A stretch of DNA of 64,000 nucleotides from JAXMHQ01 sp046346665. GTDB lineage: Bacteria; Verrucomicrobiota; Verrucomicrobiia; Limisphaerales; JAXMHQ01. This document shows, one piece after another, positions 33,132 to 39,942 of this stretch (positions are counted from its first letter, which is position 1; the number at the start of each line of letters is the position of its first letter). Below the pieces are notes generated by a model that saw nothing but the letters and a program-made list of their open reading frames with translations, did not search any database and was not told where the DNA came from. A program made the translations under genes and the position numbers. The DNA lies in NCBI GenBank assembly GCA_046346665.1, contig JAXMHQ010000006.1, positions 62,001-126,000 on the forward strand, written 5' to 3'.

Positions 33132-34391
33132 TCATTCATACCTGAGCGACTCGATGGGGTCGAGCGTGGCGGCTTTCCAGGCGGGGTAGGTGCCGAACAC
33201 GATCCCGACGATCGAGCAGATCACGAGGCCGATGAAGATCCAGTCGATCGGAATAACGGGGCTGAGGCCGAGGTACCAGGCGGCGCCGTTGCCGCCGAGG
33301 ATGCCGAGGACGACGCCGATGACTCCGCCGACTTCGCAAAGGACGATGGCTTCCATGACGAACTGGGTCATGATATTGCGTTTCTTCGCGCCGATGGCCC
33401 GGCGCACGCCGATCTCGCGGGTCCGTTCGGTGACGGAGACGAGCATGATGTTCATGATCCCGATGCCGGCGGCGAGCAGGGCGATGGAACTGACGGCGGT
33501 CACTCCGATCCGGATGGCGACGGTCATGTTGCGGAAGATCTGGATCATGGAATCGTTGGAGGAGATTTCGAAATCGTCCGGGTCCTCGGGGGAAACGCGT
33601 CGAAGATTGCGCAGGATGCCGCGGACTTCCTCGACCGTGTCGTCGTAAGCGGCCTGGCTGGGCGCCTGGATGTAGTAGGTCAGGTCGCGCCGGCTGTTGT
33701 GCGCGCCGATCTGGTTCGTGATCGGCACCACCAGCAGGTTGTCCTGCTCCTGTTCGCCCATCGAGCTGGGTTCCATCACGCCCACCACCGTGTAGCCGAC
33801 ACCGTTGAACCGGACCTTCTGGTCGACGGCCGAGCCGTGCGGGAACAGTTTCCGGGCGAGCTTGTGTCCGATCACGCAGACGTAGCGTCCGTTTTCCATG
33901 TCGGACGGCAGGAAACTGCGCCCGTCCTCGATGCCCCAGTTGCGGCACTCGAACACCTCCGGTGTCACGCCGAGCAGCCTGATGTCGGGATCGGTCTTGG
34001 CGAAATCCGACGACGCTTCGCCGGTTCCGAATCCGTCCTCGGCGCCGATGGCGGCGGGCAGTGTGGCGCGCTGGTGGAGGTAGGCGTTGAGCTGGAGGGT
34101 GAGGGGTTTGCGGCGGCGATATTTCTCCCAGCCTTTGGGTCCTTCGAACGAGATGGCGGGCCATCGGTCGACGGTGAATGTGTGGGCGCCGAGGCCGCTG
34201 AGGGAGGATTCGATCTTGTTTTGCAGGACGCGCATGGCGGTCATGGAAACGATGATCGAGAATACGCCGACGACGACGCCGAGGAGCGTGAGCGCCGCGC
34301 GCAGCTTGTGGGAGATGAGCGCGTTCATCGCCATCGAAAAGCTCTCGCGGATTTCGGCGAGAAGCAGGGTGCCGCGATGATGACGATGCAT
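33132..34391 (-). CDS. MacB-like ABC transporter permease (FtsX fold)
   Basis: The 419-aa permease has one N-terminal TM helix (LTLLGVVVGVFSIIVSM), a large MacB-type periplasmic core domain (about 55-270) and three C-terminal TM helices with the FtsX signature IGIMNIMLVSVTERTREIGV. It works with an ATPase and an adaptor as a tripartite export or mechanotransmission pump. The start MHRHHRGTLLL (34391) has GGAGGG upstream; codons further upstream come from a C-family repeat arm. It is the last gene of the export operon and a homologue of the permease just upstream. Confidence 0.88.
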   Translation of the reverse strand: MHRHHRGTLLLAEIRESFSMAMNALISHKLRAALTLLGVVVGVFSIIVSMTAMRVLQNKIESSLSGLGAHTFTVDRWPAISFEGPKGWEKYRRRKPLTLQLNAYLHQRATLPAAIGAEDGFGTGEASSDFAKTDPDIRLLGVTPEVFECRNWGIEDGRSFLPSDMENGRYVCVIGHKLARKLFPHGSAVDQKVRFNGVGYTVVGVMEPSSMGEQEQDNLLVVPITNQIGAHNSRRDLTYYIQAPSQAAYDDTVEEVRGILRNLRRVSPEDPDDFEISSNDSMIQIFRNMTVAIRIGVTAVSSIALLAAGIGIMNIMLVSVTERTREIGVRRAIGAKKRNIMTQFVMEAIVLCEVGGVIGVVLGILGGNGAAWYLGLSPVIPIDWIFIGLVICSIVGIVFGTYPAWKAATLDPIESLRYE

Positions 34392-34399
34392 CCCTCCCT

Positions 34400-34427
34400 G
34401 GTGGGGCGAGACTCCGTCGAGCCCTGA
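34400..34427. repeat. Single C-family repeat arm in the export operon
   Basis: GGTGGGGCGAGACTCCGTCG followed by AGCCCTGA, matching one arm of the inverted pairs at 39466-39629 and 60841-60998. It sits between the two permease genes. Confidence 0.85.
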
Positions 34428-34447
34428 CTGATGCTGTTCAGCGGTGT

Positions 34448-35671
34448 TCATTCGCTTCGGAGGGCGTCGACGGGGTTCATGCGGGCGGCGCGCCAGGCGG
34501 GGAGGAATCCGGCGATGACACCGGTGAGGATGGAGACGCCGAGGGCGACGCCGACGATGGTGGGGGACATGCTGGCGGGCATGAAATTGCGGAGGACGAG
34601 GGTGAGGATCCAAGCGAGGGCGAGTCCGATGAGGCCGCCGAGCAGGCAGATGGTGGCGGCTTCGCTGAGGAACTGGATGAGGATGGTGCGGCGGCGGGCG
34701 CCGATGGCTTTGCGGATGCCAATTTCGCGGGTGCGTTCGGCGACGGAGACGAACATGATGTTCATGATGCCGATGCCGCCGACGAACAGGGAGAGGCCGG
34801 TGATGAATATGCCGACGCTGCCGATGACGGCGCTGAGCTGTTTGAAATCGCTCACGAGTTTCTCCAGCGAATTCACGCTGAAATCGTCCTCGTCACCCGG
34901 GCCGAGCCGGCGCACCCGCCGCATGACGCTCCGGACCTCCTCCTTGGCGTCGTCGAGGTTGGATTGGGTGCCGACCTTGACGGCGATGCGGATTCCGGGG
35001 AAGAAGGCGAAGCGCCGGGCGAACCGGGTGACGGGGATGTAGGCGGTGTTGTCGAGGTTTTCGAGCCCGAGGAATTTTCCGCGTTTTTCCAGGACACCGA
35101 CGACTTCGAAATTGGCGTCGTTGATGCGGACGGACTGTCCGAGCGCGGAGCCGCGGGGGAAGAAGTTGCCGGCGAGATCCGCGCCCAGGACGCACACCGG
35201 CCGGGAGGCGTCGACCTCGTTGGCGGTCAGGAACCGGCCCTCCTTGAAATTGAGGGCGCCCGTGGCGACCTCGTCTTCGCTGGCGCCGACCAGCACGACG
35301 CCGGACGCGCTGTTGTTGTCCTTGCGGAGGGTTCCGATGCCGACAGATTCGAGGGAGACGGCCCACGCGGGGTTGGCGTGGCGCATGAAGGATTGTCCGT
35401 CGGGGAGGTAGATTTCGCGGCGGTTGCGGACTTTCCACCAGGGCTGTTCGTTGAACCAGGAGTATTTTTGGATGAAGAAGACGTCGGTGCCGACGGCGGA
35501 GATGCTGTTATTGAAGGCGGTGTTGAGGCCGCGGATGGCGGTGCCCATGAGGGTGACGGTGACGATGCCGATGATGATGCCGAGCGTGGTGAGCACGGAC
35601 CGCATCTTGTTCGCGCGGATGGCGCTCCAGGAGATCGCCAGCCCTTCGCGCAGTTCGGAAAGCAGCGTCAT
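34448..35671 (-). CDS. MacB-like ABC transporter permease (FtsX fold)
   Basis: The 407-aa permease is homologous to the one downstream: N-terminal MRSVLTTLGIIIGIVTVTLM helix, MacB-type core (about 65-260) and C-terminal TM helices containing GGIGIMNIMFVSVAERTREI. The two may form a heterodimer with the ATPase at 36190. The start MTLLSELREG (35671) was chosen because 25 upstream codons translate the TTGGAT repeat arm (NNPTIHQSS). Between it and the ATPase lies the four-helix-bundle cassette, so the operon appears to have been interrupted. Confidence 0.88.
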   Translation of the reverse strand: MTLLSELREGLAISWSAIRANKMRSVLTTLGIIIGIVTVTLMGTAIRGLNTAFNNSISAVGTDVFFIQKYSWFNEQPWWKVRNRREIYLPDGQSFMRHANPAWAVSLESVGIGTLRKDNNSASGVVLVGASEDEVATGALNFKEGRFLTANEVDASRPVCVLGADLAGNFFPRGSALGQSVRINDANFEVVGVLEKRGKFLGLENLDNTAYIPVTRFARRFAFFPGIRIAVKVGTQSNLDDAKEEVRSVMRRVRRLGPGDEDDFSVNSLEKLVSDFKQLSAVIGSVGIFITGLSLFVGGIGIMNIMFVSVAERTREIGIRKAIGARRRTILIQFLSEAATICLLGGLIGLALAWILTLVLRNFMPASMSPTIVGVALGVSILTGVIAGFLPAWRAARMNPVDALRSE

Positions 35672-36141
35672 GCGGCAGGGCGCCCGCGAGGAGGCGAGAC
35701 TGGATTGATGGATTGTTGGATTGTTGGATTGTTGGAGGGCAGACAATCCCGCCAGTCGTTCATCGTGCGTTTCCTCTCCAGAGATTCAATCAGCCGCAGG
35801 AGTTTGTTTTCCACCTCGTAGTGCAACTGGTCGAGGCTTTCAAAGGCATCGGAGGCCATGGCTCTGACACCATGCAGTCCAATCGCCCGAGTCAGCGTTT
35901 CGGCAAGCGAACCTTTTGCCGTGTATAGGAACTGGAGGTATTCCGGCAGCGAACGGCGTCCATAGCCCTCCGCGATATTCGCCGATACAGATTGAGCTGC
36001 ATCCCGGAACTGGGATCGCAGCTTGAGATCCCCCAAACCTGCAGACAGACGAAAAGACAGGACGAACAGGTCCATTGCGCGTTGCCAGGCTTCGAGTTTC
36101 ATGTAACCGCGGTTCAAATTGCGTCGTGTGGTGTATTCCAT
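35668..36141 (-). CDS. Four-helix-bundle protein of the 23S rRNA IVP/S23 family
   Basis: The 157-aa protein starts MEYTTRRNLNRGYMKLEAWQ and continues RAMDLFVLSFRLSAGLGDLK, with QFRDAAQSVSANIAEGYGRR, the hallmark of the small basic four-helix-bundle proteins first found in 23S rRNA intervening sequences and related to Avd of diversity-generating retroelements. These bind nucleic acid; no catalytic role is known. The last 25 residues (NNPTIQQSINPV and on) are a translation of the TTGGAT repeat arm, so the natural C-terminus may be near residue 130. The gene sits between ATPase and permease genes of an export operon and is enclosed by inverted repeat arms at 35701-35735 and 36173-36204. Confidence 0.88.
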   Translation of the reverse strand: MEYTTRRNLNRGYMKLEAWQRAMDLFVLSFRLSAGLGDLKLRSQFRDAAQSVSANIAEGYGRRSLPEYLQFLYTAKGSLAETLTRAIGLHGVRAMASDAFESLDQLHYEVENKLLRLIESLERKRTMNDWRDCLPSNNPTIQQSINPVSPPRGRPAA

Positions 36142-36204
36142 ATACCCATTCCCTTTTCACCCTGTCCCTTTCATTAATCCAACAATCCATTAATCCAGTG
36201 ATCC
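35701..36204. mobile_element. Four-helix-bundle gene cassette bounded by TTGGAT (D family) inverted repeats
   Basis: The left arm, TGGATTGATGGATTGTTGGA and onward to 35735, is complementary to the right arm, ATTAATCCAACAATCCATTA and on to 36204. Elsewhere (39507-39596, 60878-60965, 51204-51287) the same arms enclose only a 20-25 nt loop. Here the loop is about 440 nt and contains the four-helix-bundle gene. Mobility is inferred from this layout and from the position inside an otherwise co-directional operon. Confidence 0.55.
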
Positions 36205-36891
36205 TCTTCTTCCGACGACCTCGTCACTGGCGATCAGCCCGTCGCGGATGCGGATGATCCTTCGGGCCTGGCGGGCGACGTCTTCCTCGTGGGTGACGAC
36301 GATGATGGTGTTGCCCTGGGCGGAGAGTTGTTCGAACAGGAGCATGATTTCGGCGCCGGTGCGGGAGTCGAGATTGCCGGTGGGTTCGTCGGCCAGGAGC
36401 AGGGAAGGTTTGTTGACGAGGGCGCGGGCGACGGCGACGCGCTGGCGCTGGCCGCCGGACAGTTCGTTGGGTTTGTGATGGACGCGGTCGGCGAGGCCGA
36501 CGTGGGTGAGCGCTTCGAGGGCGATCTGGCGGCGTTCCTCGGAGGGCACGCCGGCGTAGACCAGCGGCAGCTCCACGTTGCGCAGCGCGTCCGAGCGCGG
36601 CAGCAGGTTGAAAGTTTGAAAAATAAACCCGATCTCCCGGTTCCGGATCTCCGCCAGCCGGTTGTCGTCCATGTCGCTTGCCGGGATTCCGTTGAGTTCA
36701 TAGCGGCCCGAGCTGGGGGTGTCGAGGCAGCCGATCAGGTTCATCAGGGTGGATTTGCCCGAGCCGGACGGGCCCATGATGGCGACGTATTCGCCGCGCT
36801 GGATTTCCAGGGAGACATCGCGCAGCGCGTGCACGGTCTCCGTGCCCATCTGGTAGCGGCGCGAAATCTGTTGAAGTCGGATGAGGCTCAC
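36190..36891 (-). CDS. MacB/LolD-type ABC transporter ATPase
   Basis: The 233-aa ATPase has Walker A GPSGSGKS at about 40-47, the Q-loop in FIFQTFNLLPRSDAL, signature LSGGQRQRVAVARAL, Walker B LLLADEPTGNLDS and the H-loop VVTHEED. It belongs to the cluster that drives MacB, LolCDE and FtsEX-type systems. Its ATG overlaps the adaptor stop by 4 nt (36888-36891). The last codons run into the right arm of the D-family repeat, so the very C-terminus (VVGRRGSLD) may have been altered by the insertion. Confidence 0.95.
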   Translation of the reverse strand: MSLIRLQQISRRYQMGTETVHALRDVSLEIQRGEYVAIMGPSGSGKSTLMNLIGCLDTPSSGRYELNGIPASDMDDNRLAEIRNREIGFIFQTFNLLPRSDALRNVELPLVYAGVPSEERRQIALEALTHVGLADRVHHKPNELSGGQRQRVAVARALVNKPSLLLADEPTGNLDSRTGAEIMLLFEQLSAQGNTIIVVTHEEDVARQARRIIRIRDGLIASDEVVGRRGSLD

Positions 36892-38210
36892 GGCTCTTTC
36901 TTCTCCGCCTCCGGCTTGCCTCCCTTGATCACCTTGCGCCCGTCCTCCAGCTCGCGGATGGCCTTGAATCCGCCGGAAACCACCTCGTCGCCTTCCTTCA
37001 GGCCGTCTGTGATCTCGTAGTAATCGTCGTCGCTGATCCCGCTTTTCACGGCGGCCATCTTCGCCCGGTCGCCGTCCAGCAGGAACACGACCTCGACGGG
37101 TTTTGTGTCTTTGGATTTCCGGTCCGCTCGGGCGGATTTATCCGCGGGATCGGCTGGGGCGGCGTTTGTGGCGGGGCTGTTGGTGCTGCCGGCGACGGAG
37201 TTGGTGGCGCCTTTGGGCATGCGCGTGGTGAGGCTGGCGATGGGGACGGTGAGGACGTTGCTGCGGGAGCGCGTTTCGATTTCGGCGGTGACGGACATGC
37301 CGGGGAGGAACGGCTCGCGTTCCTTGATGCGGATGCGGACTTCGAACTTGGTGGCGTCCTGGGAGCTGCTGACGGAGAGCGCGCTGGAGCCGAGCCCCTT
37401 GGCCGAATTGGCGACCTCGCTGACGTTGCCGGTGAACTTGCGGTTCTTGAAGGCGTCCACCTCCAGCCGCGCGACCTGGCCGGTCTTGATCAGCACGACG
37501 TCGACTTCGCCGAGGTCAACGCGGGCTTCCATTTCGCTGAGGTTCGCGACGGTCATGATTTCCGTGCCCATGTTGAACGACGTGCCGAGCACGCGTTCGC
37601 CGAGTTGCGATTTCAGGCGCACGATGGTGCCGTCGATGGGGGATTCGATGGTGGTTTTGCTGAGGTCATCCGCGGCCTTGTCGAGGCCGAACTTGGCCTG
37701 CGCCTCCTGGTGCACGGCGGTTTCGAATTGCAACTTCGACACTTCGTAGGCCGTCTTGAAATCGAGGAACACCGAATCGGATTCCAGCTTGTTGTTGAAC
37801 AATTCCTGGTTGCGCTTGAATTCGGCTTCGGCTTTTTCGAGCTGGGCCTGGGCCAGGTTGCGGCTGGCGATGGCCGACCGGTAATTGGCCTCGGCCGAGT
37901 TGCGGCTGGCCTGGTAATTGTCGGGCCGGATCTGCACCAGCAGGTCGCCTTTCTTGACGGGGTCGCCCTCTTTGAACGGCAGCTTGACGATTTCGCCGGC
38001 GACTTCAGGGCTGATGACCACCTGGGTGACCGGCTGAATTTTGCCGGTGGCGATGACGCGTTCGACAAGGTCGCGCCGGGCGACCTTTTCGGTCTGGACA
38101 GAGTAGACGGGTTCCTTCTTGCGCAGGGCGGCGGCGATGCCGAGGGCGACGAGGACGACGGCGATGGCGGAGAAGATGAGGAGTTTCTTTCGTTTCTTTG
38201 GAGTGGCCAT
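36888..38210 (-). CDS. HlyD/MacA-type periplasmic adaptor (efflux RND/ABC)
   Basis: The 440-aa membrane fusion protein has an N-terminal TM helix (LLIFSAIAVVLVALGIAAAL). A lipoyl/barrel-sandwich half follows (ISPEVAGEIVKLPFKEGDPV), a coiled-coil hairpin covers about 105-175 (AEANYRSAIASRNLAQAQLE), then the second lipoyl half TTIESPIDGTIVRL and beta-barrel and membrane-proximal domains. A Ser/Thr/Ala/Asp-rich insert lies at about 330-370. It bridges the inner-membrane permeases to an outer-membrane channel. It is the first gene of the macA-ATPase-permease-permease set and is translationally coupled to the ATPase. Confidence 0.93.
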   Translation of the reverse strand: MATPKKRKKLLIFSAIAVVLVALGIAAALRKKEPVYSVQTEKVARRDLVERVIATGKIQPVTQVVISPEVAGEIVKLPFKEGDPVKKGDLLVQIRPDNYQASRNSAEANYRSAIASRNLAQAQLEKAEAEFKRNQELFNNKLESDSVFLDFKTAYEVSKLQFETAVHQEAQAKFGLDKAADDLSKTTIESPIDGTIVRLKSQLGERVLGTSFNMGTEIMTVANLSEMEARVDLGEVDVVLIKTGQVARLEVDAFKNRKFTGNVSEVANSAKGLGSSALSVSSSQDATKFEVRIRIKEREPFLPGMSVTAEIETRSRSNVLTVPIASLTTRMPKGATNSVAGSTNSPATNAAPADPADKSARADRKSKDTKPVEVVFLLDGDRAKMAAVKSGISDDDYYEITDGLKEGDEVVSGGFKAIRELEDGRKVIKGGKPEAEKKEP

Positions 38211-38257
38211 GTTGCTTTCCAATCTGACAGCCGGGGGCGTAATTTGTTATGGATGGA

Positions 38258-39078
38258 TTAAAGGGCGAACTGGCCGAGGCCGGTGAGGATGAGCAGGGTT
38301 TCCTGGATGAGCCAGAAAGTGAACACGGCGAAGAAGGCGCGCAGGAACGGGATTCCGCTGAGCCGGGCGAGGGCGGACGAAAGGACGCCAAGGAACCAGA
38401 AACTGAACACATTGGCGGCGCCGAGGACGAGGTGGGCCTTGTTCTTGATGTTGAAATCATCCAGCGCGAGCGCGAGGCTCGCGCGGAGAACACCTTGCCG
38501 AGGTTCATGACGAGCAGCAGGGTGACCGCGCCGCCGAGCACCGTGATCATGGTCGCCAGGCCGGCCGCCTCCACCGTTTTCATGTAGGGCACCGGCGCCT
38601 GGTAAAGCCGCCGCGCCATCAGCCACAACACCAGTCCCCACCAGAAAATCCGGGCGAAACTGAACAACACCGACGTCGCGCTCCCCGCGATTTTCATTGT
38701 GATCGGAAAATACTTCTCCATCGCCGCCGCGGCCTCGTCCGCTTTGTCGCGGGTCATCGCGCCCGATTGCACCTGTTGATCCAGGCCCTTGTTGATTTCC
38801 GACATCATTTTCTGAATCGTCGCTGGCTGGGAAAAGGCGGCCACCACCACGAGGGAGGTGATCAGGGCGCAGAGCACGGCGGGCAGCAGCCAGTTTCCGG
38901 CGGATCCGCGCGACGCTTTCACTTCGTCAAAGACGTCGCCGGGAACGGCAAAGACATTGAGCAGGCGCGCCAGCAGCGAGGTCGACGGAGCGGCTGGCGC
39001 AGGGGGCGCGGGCGTCGAGGGCTCAGGTGACGCGGTTTGCGGATCCGGCAGTTGTGGGGGCACTTGTTCTGGGTCCAT
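38258..39078 (-). CDS. Yip1-like membrane protein with an apparent one-base frameshift
   Basis: The N-terminal part (from 39078, MDPEQVPPQLPDPQTASPEP) has a Pro-rich cytosolic start and hydrophobic segments like Yip1 domains (NVFAVPGDVFDEVKASRGSA, then WLLPAVLCALITSLVVVAAF). Near 38490 the frame breaks: the first frame gives GKVFSARASRSRW, while the next continues sensibly as LRASLALALDDFNIKNKAHL, then VFSFWFLGVLSSALARLSGI and stops at 38258. A one-nucleotide change in the GC-rich palindromic GCGCGAGCCTCGCGCTCGC stretch would restore about 273 aa. A sequencing error or a recent mutation are both possible. It lies upstream of the export operon on the same strand. Confidence 0.7.
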
Positions 39079-39219
39079 AGAAATCGGCGATTAGCTTACC
39101 CGATCCAGCCCGGTTTGCTGCTACAAAAAGAATCATGAATTGTAGGTAAAAGGAGTTGCAAGTTCCAAGTGGCAAGTTCCAGGTGAATGAACCGCATTCC
39201 GGGCGAGGTCGGAACCTGA

Positions 39220-39252
39220 AACTTGTAACCTGAAACCTGAAACCTGAAACCG
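39220..39252. repeat. CCTGAAA heptamer tandem repeat
   Basis: AACCTGAAACTTGTAACCTG followed by AAACCTGAAACC: at least three consecutive CCTGAAA units, immediately downstream of the tRNA-Gln gene (in the tRNA direction). It contains no spacers and is not CRISPR-like. Confidence 0.7.
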
Positions 39253-39258
39253 CGGGGG

Positions 39259-39332
39259 TGGCTGTCCGACCTGGATTCGAACCAGGACAGAGGCCTCCAA
39301 AGGGCCTAGTGCTACCGTTACACCATCGGACA
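39259..39332 (-). tRNA. tRNA-Gln (anticodon TTG)
   Basis: The 74-nt minus-strand gene folds as a full cloverleaf. The acceptor stem is TGTCCGA with TCGGACA, the D arm contains AACGGTAG, and the anticodon stem AGGCC/GGCCT holds loop CTTTGGA with anticodon TTG. The T arm is CCTGG-TTCGAAT-CCAGG. The GCCA end is encoded. This matches the usual bacterial tRNA-Gln(UUG). Confidence 0.95.
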
Positions 39333-39380
39333 AGCTGCCGAAAGAATATCGGCAGATGACGCACGATTCCAATTGTTTTT

Positions 39381-39702
39381 TAACCACGGAGGGACGCTGA
39401 TGGATCCGGGCCAGAAACGTTGACGCGAATTGGCGCGAATTGCCACGAATTGTTGGGCTTTGACGGTGGGGCGAGACTCCGTCGAGCCCTGGCTGCGGCC
39501 GTGAGGATTGTTGGATAAATGGATTTATGGATTATTGGATGGCTTGCGCGCGAGGGTTTTCCCATTTATCCAGGAATCCAAAAATCCAATGATCCATCTT
39601 TCGAGGGCTCGACGGAGTCTCGCCCCACCAGAGTGGATTAGCGGAAATTCGCGCTGATTCGCGTCAAAACCTTTGTGCTTACCCGTGTCCATCCGTGGTT
39701 GA
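39381..39702. repeat. Four-level nested palindrome (A-B-C-D-loop-D'-C'-B'-A')
   Basis: Four different repeat words occur in order and then as complements in reverse order. A is TAACCACGGAGGGA (39381-39394) with CATCCGTGGTTGAA (about 39690-39703). B is TTGACGCGAATTGGCGCGAA (39420) with AAATTCGCGCTGATTCGCGT (39645). C is GGTGGGGCGAGACTCCGTCG (39466) with CGACGGAGTCTCGCCCCACC (to 39629). D is the TTGGAT run 39507-39540 with 39563-39596. The loop is 39541-39562. It fills the gap between tRNA-Gln and the ilvB leader; no gene is seen in it. Confidence 0.88.
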
Positions 39703-39740
39703 ACTGCCCAAAAAACGTTGAATTCAGGCCAAAACAAGGC

Positions 39741-39770
39741 TTGACCGGGGCGGGGAATGGCCGATAGATT
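39741..39770 (+). promoter_or_regulatory. Probable sigma-70 promoter of the ilvB leader
   Basis: A -35-like TTGACC at 39741-39746 is followed after 17-18 nt by ATAGAT/TAGATT at 39764-39770. Expected initiation is near 39776-39778, which coincides with the leader-peptide ATG at 39778, so the leader mRNA may be leaderless. Confidence 0.5.
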
Positions 39771-39777
39771 CTGAGTC

Positions 39778-39855
39778 ATGATTCGAGCCCATCGGCAAGT
39801 TGGCCTGCTGGTCGTCGTTGTAGAGAACGACGCCGTTGGCGCTTGTCGTTGTTGA
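39778..39855 (+). CDS. ilvB leader peptide (Leu/Val-rich attenuator peptide)
   Basis: A 25-codon ORF ends at TGA 39853-39855 and contains the run LLVVVV at residues 10-15, followed by another Val20. Stalling of ribosomes at Leu/Val codons when those aminoacyl-tRNAs are scarce is the classical control of acetolactate synthase genes (as in ivbL-ilvBN of enteric bacteria). Downstream, CTTGTCG at about 39842-39848 can pair with CGACAAG at 39865-39871, and this pairing can extend into CCCAC of the terminator stem, giving an antiterminator. An alternative hairpin (AACGAC with GTCGTT) and a strong terminator at 39873 complete the attenuator. Start and coding status are inferred from composition and position. 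Confidence 0.75.
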   Translation: MIRAHRQVGLLVVVVENDAVGACRC

Positions 39856-39872
39856 GTCTGATTTCGACAAGA

Positions 39873-39907
39873 ACCCACGGCTGGAAACGGTCGTGGGTCT
39901 TTTTTTT
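39873..39907 (+). terminator. Attenuator terminator upstream of ilvB
   Basis: Stem ACCCACG with CGTGGGT (39873-39879 and 39892-39898), a 12-nt internal loop, then a run of eight T residues (39900-39907). It lies between the leader peptide and ilvB. Confidence 0.88.
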
Positions 39908-39942
39908 GGACCGGCAACCGTTCCGCCACAACCTGAAAGCAT

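Noticed and set aside
39507..39596. Tandem TTGGAT units (and CCTGAAA units at 39220-39252) looked like a CRISPR array.
   Set aside because: The units are 6-12 nt, contiguous or in inverted arms, with no unique spacers of 25-40 nt and no cas genes nearby.
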